Below are positions 16,002 through 24,876 of a stretch of DNA of 63,856 nucleotides, piece after piece. Made by a program: the position numbers and the translations under genes. The notes beneath the pieces were generated by a model that was given only the letters and a program-made list of their open reading frames with translations, had not been told where the DNA came from and ran no database searches. The DNA is from Gemmatimonadota bacterium. GTDB lineage: Bacteria; Gemmatimonadota; Gemmatimonadetes; Gemmatimonadales; Gemmatimonadaceae. Numbering within the stretch: position 1 is the first letter of the stretch; every line of letters starts with the position of its first letter. The stretch lies in NCBI GenBank assembly GCA_947462095.1, contig CANHNQ010000002.1, forward strand, positions 1 to 63,856, read 5' to 3'.

Positions 16002-18980
16002 ATGGTCGGCAGGATGTATCGATGGCGGGTGGCGGTGGCGGTGGCGATGGTTGCCGTGGCGATGCCCGCAGAGGGGCAGGGGGCGGCGGGTGCCGCCGCA
16101 CAGCAGATCGACGAGGCGTATACCGCGAAGATCAAGGAGTTCCTGCAGGATGCCCGCATCACGACCGAGTTGGTCGATCACCTGCCGTCGTCGGCCACGG
16201 TGCCGACACCACTCAAGTTCCACGGTCGCATCGTGGGCACCCCCGGCGAGCTCACGTACGCCAAGGACATTCATCGCTACTTCGAGGCGCTCGACAAGGC
16301 CTCGCCGCGCGCGAAGTACTGGACGATCGGCAAGACGGAGGAAGGGCGCGACATGGTCGTGCTGGCGATTGCCGACTCGGCGACCATCGCCAATCTCGAC
16401 AAATTCAAGGGTGACATCGCCGCGTTGAGCGATCCGCGCAAAACGAGCGACGCCGAGGCCAAGCGCCTGATCGGCACCACTAAGCCAATGTACTGGCTGA
16501 CCAGCGGCATTCACTCGCCGGAAACCGGCGGTCCGGAAATGCTGCAGGAGCTGGCCTATCGTCTCATCGTGGAAGAGACGCCATTCATCCAGCAGGTCCG
16601 CAACAACATCATCACGTTCATCACGCCCGTGATCGAAGTGGACGGCCGTGAGAAGCAGGTCGACACGTACTACTACAACAAGACGTTGCCGGCCGGTGCG
16701 GCGCGGTTGCCGCTGATGTACTGGGGCAAGTACGTGGCGCACGACAACAACCGTGACGGCATGGGCCAGTTCCTGTCGCTCACGAAGAACGTGAATGACT
16801 TCTTCCTGCAGTGGAAGCCGCAGGTGATGCACGATCTGCACGAGTCGGTCACGTACCTGTACTCGAGCACCGGCACCGGCCCGTACAACGACGCCATCGA
16901 TCCGATCACCGTGACGGAATGGTGGATGATGGCGCAGGTGGACGTGCAGGAGATGGCGAAGCGGGGCGTGCCCGGCGTGTGGACGTACGGCTTCTACGAC
17001 GGGTGGACGCCGAACTACATGTTCTTCGCGGCGCACACGAAGAACGCCATCGGCCGCTTCTACGAAGTGCAGAGCTACGGCCCCGACAACTACGAAGTGC
17101 GGCCGCCGGCGACCACCACGAGCCGCGAGTGGTTCCGCCCGAACCCGCCGCTGCCGTACATCAAGTGGGGCCCGCGCAACAACACGAACATCCAGCAGTC
17201 GGCCGTGCTCTTCTCGCTCAAGCACTTCGCCGACAACAAGTCGCTGTATCTCGAGAACTACTGGCTCAAGAACAAGCGCGCCGTGGAGAAGGGGAAGACG
17301 GGCGCCGGTCCCTACGCATGGGTGATTCCGGCCACGCAGCGTCGGAAGGCCGACGCCGCCGACGCGGTGAACGAACTGCGCAAGCAGGGACTCGAAGTGC
17401 ACACCGCGAACAGCGCGTTCACGGTGGGCTCTCTGGCGGTCAAGGCCGGTGACTACATCGTGCGCGGCGACCAGCCGTATCGCACGCTCGCCGATATGTA
17501 CTTCTCGATTCAGAACTACTCGCCGGCCAACCCGAGCCCGTACGACGATACGGGTTGGACGTTCCAGTACATGCGCAACGTCGCGGTGTTGCCGGTGGGC
17601 GAGAAGAGCGTGCTCGAGCAGGCGATGACGGCGGTGACGGCCAAGGTACACGCCGCCGGTGGGATCGCGGGCACGGGTCCGGTGCTGATCGTCGAGCACA
17701 CCACCGACAACAACCTCATGAAGTTCCGCACCACGCACGCGTCGGTCCGCATGCAGGCGGCGGAAGCCGATTTCACGGCGGCCGGTCGCACGTTCCGGGC
17801 GGGCGCGTTTATCGTGCCGGCGGCCGATCGCGCCAAGCTCGAGCCCACGCTCAAGGAGCTGGGCTTGAGCGGCTACGCCGTGCCCGCCGCGCCGGCGGTC
17901 AAGACGCACGACCTCGACCTGCCGCGGATCGGATATGTTCACGCCTGGCAGCGCACGCAGGACGAAGGATGGGTGCGCGCGGCCCTCGACACCTATGGCG
18001 TGCCGTACAGCTACTTCGCCGATATCAAGCTCAAAGAGGGGAATCTCCGCGCGAAGTACGACGTGATCATCTACCCGAGCGTGGGCGGTAGCGCGCAGTC
18101 GCACGTGGCGGGCATCATCAAGTCGGGTGACACGCCGTTGCCCTACAAGAAGTCGGCGGCCACGCCGAACCTCGGCGCCAACGACAGCGCCGACGACATC
18201 CGCGGCGGCATGGGCATCGAGGGACTCACCGAGCTGTACAAGTTCGTGCAGGCCGGCGGCACACTCATCGTGGAAGGCTCCACCACCACGATCTTCCCGG
18301 CGTACAACCTCACCAGCGGGATCACGGTCGAGTCGCCGGCCGGACTGTTCGCCCGCGGCACGATTCTGCGCGGCGTGGTCACCGATCGCACCAGCCCGCT
18401 GTCGTACGGCTTCGACGCCCAGCTGCCGGTGTATTTCAATCAGGATCCCGTGCTCTCCGTCGCCGGCTCGGCCGGACTCTTTGCCGGCGGTGGCGGTGGA
18501 CGCGGGTCGGCCCTGAGCCAGAACATCACGCCGAACGCCGTGCCGCTCCGCATTTCGCCGTGGACCTTCGGCGCGAGTGACTCGACCGGAACGCCGATGC
18601 CCGCCGCGGGCCGTGGCACGGCCGCCGGGGCGACGGTAGCGGCCGGGGCAGGCCAAGGTGGCCGTGGTGGTGCCGGAGCTGCTGGCGCGGCGCCTGGCGC
18701 CGCGGGCGGGTCCGTGTTCGGCGGAGCAACCGGCATCGATGGCTCGCGTCCGCGCGTGATCATGCAGTTCCCGGCGAACGCCGCCGACATGCTGTTGTCC
18801 GGCACCCTCGCCAACGGCGAAGGGCTGGCCAACCGCGCGCAGCTGGTGGACGCGCCCCTGGGCAAGGGACACGTGGTGATGTTCGCCATCCGTCCGTTCT
18901 GGCGATGGCAGACCCAGGGCACGTACTTCCTCGGGTTCAACGCGATCCTGAACTGGAATGACTTGGACGCGGGCAAGTAG
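16002..18980 (+). CDS. large exported M14-family zinc peptidase
   Basis: A 992-aa protein with a signal peptide (AVAVAMVAVAMPAEG). The carboxypeptidase A-type zinc site is visible: H171 and E174 in TSGIHSPETGG, and the third His in VMHDLHES near 277-280. HDNNRDG near 257 fits the substrate-binding Asn-Arg. It is far longer than simple M14 enzymes; residues ~400-980 form extra domains without a motif I know and include a Gly/Ala-rich insert near residues 868-905. The start at 16002 has GAGGAG 8 bp upstream. It probably digests peptides in the periplasm or outside the cell. Confidence 0.9.
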   Translation: MVGRMYRWRVAVAVAMVAVAMPAEGQGAAGAAAQQIDEAYTAKIKEFLQDARITTELVDHLPSSATVPTPLKFHGRIVGTPGELTYAKDIHRYFEALDKASPRAKYWTIGKTEEGRDMVVLAIADSATIANLDKFKGDIAALSDPRKTSDAEAKRLIGTTKPMYWLTSGIHSPETGGPEMLQELAYRLIVEETPFIQQVRNNIITFITPVIEVDGREKQVDTYYYNKTLPAGAARLPLMYWGKYVAHDNNRDGMGQFLSLTKNVNDFFLQWKPQVMHDLHESVTYLYSSTGTGPYNDAIDPITVTEWWMMAQVDVQEMAKRGVPGVWTYGFYDGWTPNYMFFAAHTKNAIGRFYEVQSYGPDNYEVRPPATTTSREWFRPNPPLPYIKWGPRNNTNIQQSAVLFSLKHFADNKSLYLENYWLKNKRAVEKGKTGAGPYAWVIPATQRRKADAADAVNELRKQGLEVHTANSAFTVGSLAVKAGDYIVRGDQPYRTLADMYFSIQNYSPANPSPYDDTGWTFQYMRNVAVLPVGEKSVLEQAMTAVTAKVHAAGGIAGTGPVLIVEHTTDNNLMKFRTTHASVRMQAAEADFTAAGRTFRAGAFIVPAADRAKLEPTLKELGLSGYAVPAAPAVKTHDLDLPRIGYVHAWQRTQDEGWVRAALDTYGVPYSYFADIKLKEGNLRAKYDVIIYPSVGGSAQSHVAGIIKSGDTPLPYKKSAATPNLGANDSADDIRGGMGIEGLTELYKFVQAGGTLIVEGSTTTIFPAYNLTSGITVESPAGLFARGTILRGVVTDRTSPLSYGFDAQLPVYFNQDPVLSVAGSAGLFAGGGGGRGSALSQNITPNAVPLRISPWTFGASDSTGTPMPAAGRGTAAGATVAAGAGQGGRGGAGAAGAAPGAAGGSVFGGATGIDGSRPRVIMQFPANAADMLLSGTLANGEGLANRAQLVDAPLGKGHVVMFAIRPFWRWQTQGTYFLGFNAILNWNDLDAGK

Positions 18981-19015
18981 GGAGCGCCGCGCGGGATTGG
19001 AACGGCGAACTCTCT

Positions 19016-19109
19016 AGGGAGCAGGGGGGGAGGGCATCAGAAGGCAGGGAGCAGATGAACCGCGCGTGGTTCCTGCCTCCGCTTCCCCGATACCCTCCCC
19101 CTGCTCCCT
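19016..19109. terminator. long imperfect hairpin after the M14 gene
   Basis: The outer arms AGGGAGCAGGGGGG-AGGG and CCCTCCCCCTGCTCCCT enclose inner pairings AGGCAGG/CCTGCCT and GAACCGCG/CGTGGTTC. It lies 36 bp after the M14 stop and ~100 bp before the next gene on the same strand; likely terminator and one of four long hairpins in the window. Confidence 0.6.
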
Positions 19110-19208
19110 CGGGAGTTTTCAATGGTGCGGCCCCATACACTTCATCCGTACCCACGGCACGCTATGTGCCCTCTCCTTGGGTGCAATCCCAACTCAAGGA
19201 GATCGTTC

Positions 19209-19868
19209 ATGCAATTGACCCGTGTCCTCTGTGGCCTCGTGGCCATTGTCTCACCGCTCGCCGCGCAGGCACAGTCCGCCGCCGAGGCGCCCGCCCCGGC
19301 CGTCGGCTTCGGGATCCTTGGTGGCGCCACCTTTCCCGTTGGCGATTACAACGACGTCGCGCCGGCGGGCTTTCACCTCGGTGGTTTCGCCGACTTCGGC
19401 CGTCGGGTCGGCCCGTTCGGCATTCGCGCCGACGTGATGTATCACGGCTTCGGTGACCGCAATCTCGTCACCACCGGCAGCAGCACGACACAGGTGACCA
19501 TTTCCAACAAGTACAGCATGGTGACCGGTACGCTCAACGCGATGCTCGGCGTTCCGCTGGAGAATGCGCCGGTACGTCCGTACGTCACCGGCGGCGTGGG
19601 CGGCTACTATGTGCGCAACAGCCCGAAATGCGCTGGGGCCGGCTGTGGGTCGTTGTTGAACATCAACGAGGAGAACACCACCAAGTTCGGCCTCAACGGT
19701 GGCGCCGGCCTCGAGTTCGGATTGGGCGGGATGTCCGCGTTCGTCGAGTCGCGCTTCCATCATGTCTTCGACGGCACGCCCAAGCTCAACTGCATCGGCG
19801 ACGTGGGCTGCAACCGCGCATCGCTGCAGATCGTGCCGCTGAGTCTGGGCGTGCGATTCGGCTTCTAG
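19209..19868 (+). CDS. small outer-membrane beta-barrel protein (OmpA/OmpW-like porin domain)
   Basis: A 219-aa protein with a signal peptide ending near AQAQS. It has alternating-hydrophobicity strands (GFHLGGFADFGRRVGPFGIR, RPYVTGGVGGYYVRN, GAGLEFGLGGMSAFVESRF) and a C-terminal LSLGVRFGF with terminal Phe, the usual signal for outer-membrane assembly. This matches the outer-membrane beta-barrel domain family of about 200 residues. AAGGAGA precedes the ATG at 19209. There are Cys pairs near 142-147 and 197-202 in loops. Function is unknown. Confidence 0.85.
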   Translation: MQLTRVLCGLVAIVSPLAAQAQSAAEAPAPAVGFGILGGATFPVGDYNDVAPAGFHLGGFADFGRRVGPFGIRADVMYHGFGDRNLVTTGSSTTQVTISNKYSMVTGTLNAMLGVPLENAPVRPYVTGGVGGYYVRNSPKCAGAGCGSLLNINEENTTKFGLNGGAGLEFGLGGMSAFVESRFHHVFDGTPKLNCIGDVGCNRASLQIVPLSLGVRFGF

Positions 19869-19927
19869 ACGCTCGGGACTGCCCCGAAGCGATCGGCCGC
19901 CAACCGCGGCCGCGGTCACAGGCGGTC

Positions 19928-19958
19928 GCCCGTCCACCAGCGTCAGTCGCTGACGGGC
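19928..19958 (+). terminator. stem-loop after the outer-membrane protein gene
   Basis: The stems GCCCGT/ACGGGC and CAGCG/CGCTG surround loop TCAGT with a 4-nt bulge, just before the next + gene. Probable attenuator or terminator. Confidence 0.45.
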
Positions 19959-19971
19959 ATTATCGTTCGGT

Positions 19972-21090
19972 ATGTCACGTGCATCGCTTCTTCGTCTCCG
20001 GCTCGGCTCGCTGTTACTTGCGAGCTCGGCCGTAACGGCGTCGGTCGGCAACGCCCAGACGCCCGCTCCCGCCGCCGGTTGGGCGCGCGCCGGCACCCAA
20101 GGCGACTATGTCGTCAGGGACTTCACGTTCCGCTCAGGTGAACGCCTGCCTGAGTTGCGACTTCACTACACCACCCTCGGCACGCCGCAGCGTGATGCCA
20201 GCGGCATCGTGCGCAATGCGGTCATGGTGCTGCATGGCACCGGCGGCACAGGGCGCAGCTTCATGTCCGCGACGTACGCGGGGGAGCTGTTCGCGCCCGG
20301 CAAGCTGCTCGACAGCGCGAAGTACTTCATCGTGCTCCCTGACGGCATCGGACACGGGGGCTCCAGCAAGCCCAGCGATGGTCTGCACGCGCGCTTTCCG
20401 AAGTACACCTACGACGACATGGTCGCGGCGCAGCATCGGTTGCTCACCGAGCATCTCCACGTCAACCACCTGCGTCTCCTCATGGGGACGTCGATGGGGT
20501 GCATGCATGGCTGGGTGTGGGGGTACACGTATCCGCAGTTCATGGACGGCCTCGCGCCGCTGGCCTGCGTACCGGGGCCGATCGTGGGCCGCAACCGGAT
20601 GATCCGTACGATGGCGATGGATGCCATCCGGAATGATCCGGCGTGGAAGGACGGCGAGTATACCAGCGCACCGCCGGGGCTGCGCGCGGCGCAGATGATG
20701 TTGTTCATCATGTCGAGTGCACCGCTCGTGCAGCACGCACAGGGGCCCACGCGTGAGAAAGCGGACAGCGTGATCCGCGCGTACCTCGATGGGCGGATGG
20801 CCACCACTGATGCCAACGATTTTCTGTACCAGTTCAACGCGTCCCGCGACTACGATCCCTCGCCGCAGTTGTCGCGCATCACGGCGCCGGCGCTGTACAT
20901 GAATTCGGCCGACGATGAGGTCAATCCGCCGGAACTGGGGGTGGCCGAGCGCTACGCCGCCATGATGCCGCGCACCAAGTTCATTCTGCTGCCGATCACG
21001 CCGGATACGCGTGGTCACGGTACGCATACGGTCCCGAAAGTGTGGGGCGGATACCTGAGCGACTTTCTCGCCGCGCTTCCCCAGCGATGA
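19972..21090 (+). CDS. exported alpha/beta hydrolase (MetX-like superfamily)
   Basis: A 372-aa protein with a signal peptide (LGSLLLASSAVTASVGNAQ). The oxyanion region is VLHGTGGTGRSF, the nucleophile elbow is GTSMGC (Ser), and the acid and base follow in NSADDEVNP and RGHGTH. Sequence style resembles the homoserine O-acetyltransferase group, but that enzyme is cytosolic; export argues for an ester- or acyl-hydrolase acting outside the cytoplasm. ATGA overlaps the downstream DUF983 gene. Confidence 0.85.
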   Translation: MSRASLLRLRLGSLLLASSAVTASVGNAQTPAPAAGWARAGTQGDYVVRDFTFRSGERLPELRLHYTTLGTPQRDASGIVRNAVMVLHGTGGTGRSFMSATYAGELFAPGKLLDSAKYFIVLPDGIGHGGSSKPSDGLHARFPKYTYDDMVAAQHRLLTEHLHVNHLRLLMGTSMGCMHGWVWGYTYPQFMDGLAPLACVPGPIVGRNRMIRTMAMDAIRNDPAWKDGEYTSAPPGLRAAQMMLFIMSSAPLVQHAQGPTREKADSVIRAYLDGRMATTDANDFLYQFNASRDYDPSPQLSRITAPALYMNSADDEVNPPELGVAERYAAMMPRTKFILLPITPDTRGHGTHTVPKVWGGYLSDFLAALPQR

Positions 21091-21536
21091 CCGACCGGGC
21101 AGTCTCGGTAACCCGACCGTCGCTCTCCCAGCTGGTTGTGCGCGCGTTGCGGTTACGCTGCCCGCACTGCGGTGGCCGCGCAATTTTCGCGTCCGTCTTC
21201 GAACTCAAGGAGCGCTGCCCTAGCTGCGGCATCCGGCTCGAGCGGGGGGAGAAGGACTACTTCGTCGGCGCGTACCTGTTCAACCTGATCGCGGTCGAGC
21301 TGATCCTGTTCGTCTGCGTGTGCGGGCTGGTGTACGTCACGTGGCCCGATCCGCCCTGGGACCTGATCACGTATGTCACGGCATTCCTGATGCTGTCCGG
21401 GTGTGTGGTCTGCTACCCCTTCGCCAAGACCACGTGGCTGGCCGTCGACCTGGCCATCCGGCCGCTCTCGCCCGAAGAGCTGCAGTGGCATCGCGAGGGT
21501 GGCGACGTCGGCGACCGGGAGCTGCCGCACGTGTAG
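21087..21536 (+). CDS. DUF983 zinc-ribbon membrane protein
   Basis: A 149-aa protein. The N-terminal zinc ribbon has CPHC and CPSC about 18 residues apart, followed by two membrane helices (NLIAVELILFVCVCGLVYV and ITYVTAFLMLSGCVVCYPF). This is the DUF983 arrangement, typical of small inner-membrane proteins of unknown role. The start overlaps the hydrolase stop as ATGA. A strong bidirectional terminator follows. Confidence 0.9.
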   Translation: MTDRAVSVTRPSLSQLVVRALRLRCPHCGGRAIFASVFELKERCPSCGIRLERGEKDYFVGAYLFNLIAVELILFVCVCGLVYVTWPDPPWDLITYVTAFLMLSGCVVCYPFAKTTWLAVDLAIRPLSPEELQWHREGGDVGDRELPHV

Positions 21537-21555
21537 CCGATCAACATGGCGGAAC

Positions 21556-21597
21556 GACAACGGGGCGCTTACTGGCATCAGTAAGCGCCCCGTTGTC
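21556..21597. terminator. perfect 19-bp bidirectional terminator hairpin
   Basis: GACAACGGGGCGCTTACTG pairs perfectly with its complement around loop GCAT, between the convergent DUF983 and lipoprotein genes. Confidence 0.85.
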
Positions 21598-21623
21598 ATC
21601 GCGACATGTTGCCGCGGTTGCCG

Positions 21624-22574
21624 TTACTTCTCCACGATGATCAGGTAGCGCGAAGCCGCCCAGAACTTCACGGGGTCGGTGATGCGGATGCTTTCCCCGC
21701 GGAAGGCGCCGTCTTTTTCCTTCTTCGCCACATCGATCAGCGAGACATCGTGACGCGACACGATGCGATACGGGCGATCGCTGCGCGGCAGCGGAATCGT
21801 GAGCACTTCGCGGCGATCGGCCCGCGTGAAGCGCGATTCATCGAGGGAGCGTGCCGGCACCAGCGTCTTGCCGAGCTTCACGATGAGCAGGCCGCGCGAA
21901 CCGCCTTCTTCCGTCACCAGCTTGTCGGCAATCAACTGACGACGTGAGCCGACGATGTAGAACACCTTGTTCTCGCGCACGTCCATGGCCTTCACCGTGT
22001 CGGTGAGGACGGCCTTCTCGACGGTGAGCCGTTCGTTCTGCGTGCGCAGCGCGCGGATCTCCTCCTGGAAGGCGGCGATCTCCTTGTCGCGCGTCGCGAG
22101 ACGCGCATTCAGGTCGGCCAGCAGCGTAGCCGAGGCGGTGGAGTCGGCCCGCATCGTCTTCAAGGTGTCGAGCAGCGCCGACACCTGACGCTGGCGCGCG
22201 GCCAGCCGCTGGCGCATCTGCGTGAGCCGATCGAGGATGTCCTTCTGGGCCGCAGCGGCCTCGGTCTTCCCCGATTCGTCGCTCTTGGTCACGCCCACCT
22301 TGCTGGAGAGGCCGCGCACCTTGCGCAGCTCGGCGTCGACTTCGTCGGCGAATTTCGAGGCCTCGACGACCTGCGCCAGCGCCCGGTCCTTATCGGCGCT
22401 CGCACCCTGCATCAGCCCCTGCAGCGAGTCGCGCTCGGCGCTCGCGCTGGCCAGCGCCACCGACAACGAGTCGGCCCGCGCGCGGGAGGCCGTGTCGGAG
22501 CAGGCGGTCACGGTACAGGCGAAGACAACGGCCAGCGCGGACAACCCACGATGGCGGAACGAGATAGAGTTCAT
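21624..22574 (-). CDS. coiled-coil lipoprotein of unknown function
   Basis: A 316-aa protein with a lipoprotein signal ending CTVTAC. Residues ~35-190 are heptad-like helix rich in Ala, Arg, Glu and Leu, predicted to form a long coiled coil. A soluble beta-rich C-terminal domain begins near VFYIVGSRRQLIADKLV and ends FWAASRYLIIVEK. This layout recurs in envelope scaffold proteins of several phyla, but I know no function. A CRP-like dyad lies 63 bp upstream. Confidence 0.8.
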   Translation of the reverse strand: MNSISFRHRGLSALAVVFACTVTACSDTASRARADSLSVALASASAERDSLQGLMQGASADKDRALAQVVEASKFADEVDAELRKVRGLSSKVGVTKSDESGKTEAAAAQKDILDRLTQMRQRLAARQRQVSALLDTLKTMRADSTASATLLADLNARLATRDKEIAAFQEEIRALRTQNERLTVEKAVLTDTVKAMDVRENKVFYIVGSRRQLIADKLVTEEGGSRGLLIVKLGKTLVPARSLDESRFTRADRREVLTIPLPRSDRPYRIVSRHDVSLIDVAKKEKDGAFRGESIRITDPVKFWAASRYLIIVEK

Positions 22575-22636
22575 GGAATTAGTGGCAGGAGGGAGGAGAA
22601 GCTGAAAAACGTACCGGTCTTGAGCGTCTCATGAAA

Positions 22637-22650
22637 GTGACGTATGTCAC
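22637..22650. promoter_or_regulatory. CRP/FNR-like dyad GTGA-N6-TCAC
   Basis: GTGACGTATGTCAC is a perfect dyad matching the CRP/FNR half-site spacing, 63 bp upstream of the lipoprotein start. No CRP gene is in the window. Confidence 0.4.
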
Positions 22651-22717
22651 GCATTCGCCAAATTGACGGCGCGACGGGACCCCTGAGCGACGGATCACTC
22701 ACCGGCAGCGGCGCCCC

Positions 22718-24793
22718 TTACTGCTGATCCTGCGTGACGCCCTGTCCCTTGGGGGGCGTCTGATACTTGTCGAACCAGCTGCGGAGATAGAGCTGCGTCC
22801 GGATGAAGTTCGACGGCGTCGAGCTGGTGCCGTGCCACTCGTTGTTGAAGCGAATCATCGCGGTGGGCACCTTCCGGATTTTGAGCGCCTCGTAGAACTC
22901 CTCCGTCTGGCTGATCGGCGTGCGCAGGTCGTTCACACCCGTCATCAACATCGTCGGGGTCTTCACGTTGCCCACATACATCAACGGCGAGCGCTTGAGA
23001 TGCTCGCTGGGATCGTCCCACGGATACTTGGCGAAGTTGTAATACCAGCTGGACCCGTCGGTCGTGCCCACGAAGCTGAGCCAGTTGATCACGGGGCACT
23101 GGGATGCGGCCGCGGCAAAGCGGTCGGTATGGCCCACGGTCCACGCGGTGAGCACGCCACCGCCGGAGCAGCCGAACACGTACAGCCGGTTGCTGTCCAC
23201 GAAGCCACGGTTGATCACGGTGTCCACGCCGGCCATGAGGTCGTTGAAGTCCTTGCCGGGATACGCGTTCTTGATCGCGTTGCCGAACGCCGAGCCGTAG
23301 CCCGTGGAGCCGCGCGGATTCGTGTACAGCATCACGAAGCCGTTCGACGCGTGATCCTGCCGCGAGAAGTTGAAGCCCACGTTGTACATCGAGTGCGGGC
23401 CGCCGTGAATTTCGAGCATCATCGGATACTTCTTCTTCGCGTCGAAGTCGGCGGGCTTCACGATCCAGCCCTGAATGCGCTGGCCGTCCACCGACGTGTA
23501 CCACACCTCTTCCGTGGTCGCGAGCTGCTTGCCGGCCAGCACATCGCCGTTGACGTCGGTGAGCTGCTTGATGGCCGGCGTGCGCACATCGAACGCCACG
23601 ATGTCGTTGGGCTTGGTGGGCGACGTGGCCACACCGACGGCGGTGAAGTTCTTGTTGATGTCGCTCACCGTGAGCACGTGCGTTCCCTTGGTCACCTGAC
23701 GGATGTCACCCTTCAACGACACGAAGTACAGGTTCTTCGACCCTTCGTTCTCGACGTTGAAGTACACGCCACTCGCATCCGGCGCCCACATCATGCCACT
23801 CGGCGAGCGATCCAGCTTTTCCGTGAGGGCGCGGGCGTTCTTGCCGTCGGCGTCCATCACATACATCGTGGCGTCCTTCCACGTGGCGTCGGTGCTGTCG
23901 TAGCCGGTGTACGCAATGAAGCGCCCGTCGGGCGACGGCACGGGCGCGTTGTCCGGCCCGTTGCGCGACGTGAGCGCCGACACGGCGCCGGTGGCGATGT
24001 CCACCTTGTAAATGTCGCTCTGCCGCCAGGCGTATTCCGCGTCGGCCGTGCGCAGCGACGTGAACACAAAGCTCTTGCCATCGGGCATCCACGTGGTGCC
24101 GTTGGCGGCCCAGGCACCACTGGTGACCTGACTCGGCGTGCCCCCTTCGGCGGGCACCGTAAACAACTGACGCAAACCATCCTCGAGGAAGCCCTGACGG
24201 TCGGCGCGATACTTCACCGTCGTGACGACCCGTGGCGCCTCTGTCCACTTCGCGCCACGCGGCGGTGTCGGCATGGCGATGCGCCACGCATCCGTCCCGC
24301 GCACGAGCATGCCGAAGCCGATCGTCTTGCCGTCGGGTGACCATTCGACATCACCCGGGGCTTCCGTGAGCCGCGTGATCTGCGTGGTCGCCCCCTCGGC
24401 GTCCATGTAGCGCACCCAGATCTGCGCCCCGCCGGGTTCACCCGGCGCCACGTAGGCAATGCGCGACCCGTCGGGCGACCACTTGGCATCGGACCCCTTC
24501 ACGAGGAAGCGGTTCTTGGTGCCGTCGGCGTTCATGATCCAGACCGACGACTCGCGCTTGTCGTTCAGTTGATCGATCCACGTACGCGTGTAGATGATCT
24601 GCCGGCCGTCGGGCGACATGGTGGGCGTGGCAACGTCCTCCCAGTTGAAGTAGTCGGCGATCGTCAGTCGGTCCTTCCGCGCGGCTGGTGCGGTCGGCTG
24701 CTGCGCCGACATGCGCGCGGGCAGCATCACGGCAAAGCAGAGCGGCGCGGCGACGAGCATGGCGCGCAGGGAGCGGGGCATCTGGGCAGGCAT
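22718..24793 (-). CDS. exported S9 prolyl-oligopeptidase-family peptidase
   Basis: A 691-aa protein with a signal peptide (RAMLVAAPLCFAVMLPARMSA). The N-terminal half is a WD40-like PD40 propeller with repeated MSPDGRQI, WSPDGSRI, WSPDGKTI and PSPDGRFI. The C-terminal alpha/beta hydrolase domain has the nucleophile in VFGCSGGGVLTAW, Asp in GVNDLRTP and His in NEWHGTS. The elbow reads GCSGG rather than the common GGSYGG. It resembles dipeptidyl/acylaminoacyl peptidases. The start at 24793 has GGAG upstream, just after the terminator of the NlpC gene. Confidence 0.93.
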   Translation of the reverse strand: MPAQMPRSLRAMLVAAPLCFAVMLPARMSAQQPTAPAARKDRLTIADYFNWEDVATPTMSPDGRQIIYTRTWIDQLNDKRESSVWIMNADGTKNRFLVKGSDAKWSPDGSRIAYVAPGEPGGAQIWVRYMDAEGATTQITRLTEAPGDVEWSPDGKTIGFGMLVRGTDAWRIAMPTPPRGAKWTEAPRVVTTVKYRADRQGFLEDGLRQLFTVPAEGGTPSQVTSGAWAANGTTWMPDGKSFVFTSLRTADAEYAWRQSDIYKVDIATGAVSALTSRNGPDNAPVPSPDGRFIAYTGYDSTDATWKDATMYVMDADGKNARALTEKLDRSPSGMMWAPDASGVYFNVENEGSKNLYFVSLKGDIRQVTKGTHVLTVSDINKNFTAVGVATSPTKPNDIVAFDVRTPAIKQLTDVNGDVLAGKQLATTEEVWYTSVDGQRIQGWIVKPADFDAKKKYPMMLEIHGGPHSMYNVGFNFSRQDHASNGFVMLYTNPRGSTGYGSAFGNAIKNAYPGKDFNDLMAGVDTVINRGFVDSNRLYVFGCSGGGVLTAWTVGHTDRFAAAASQCPVINWLSFVGTTDGSSWYYNFAKYPWDDPSEHLKRSPLMYVGNVKTPTMLMTGVNDLRTPISQTEEFYEALKIRKVPTAMIRFNNEWHGTSSTPSNFIRTQLYLRSWFDKYQTPPKGQGVTQDQQ

Positions 24794-24817
24794 GAGGTTC
24801 TCCGGAGGGACGGCTCG

Positions 24818-24847
24818 AAAACAAAAACGCCCCCAATGCTGGGGGCG
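24818..24847 (-). terminator. rho-independent terminator after the NlpC/P60 gene
   Basis: An 8-bp GC stem (CGCCCCCA/TGGGGGCG), loop of 4, then TTTTTGTTTT when read on the - strand. It separates the NlpC/P60 gene from the S9 peptidase gene. Confidence 0.85.
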
Positions 24848-24876
24848 ATTCGGCGGCTTGGCAACTCTGAATAACG

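Noticed and set aside
15588..18872. A 1094-codon open frame on - opposite the M14 peptidase
   Set aside because: It is a shadow of the M14 codons, has no recognisable domain and is Arg/His-rich.
19972..21090. Homoserine O-acetyltransferase (metX)
   Set aside because: The fold family fits, but a signal peptide is present and no methionine gene is near, so only the superfamily is claimed.
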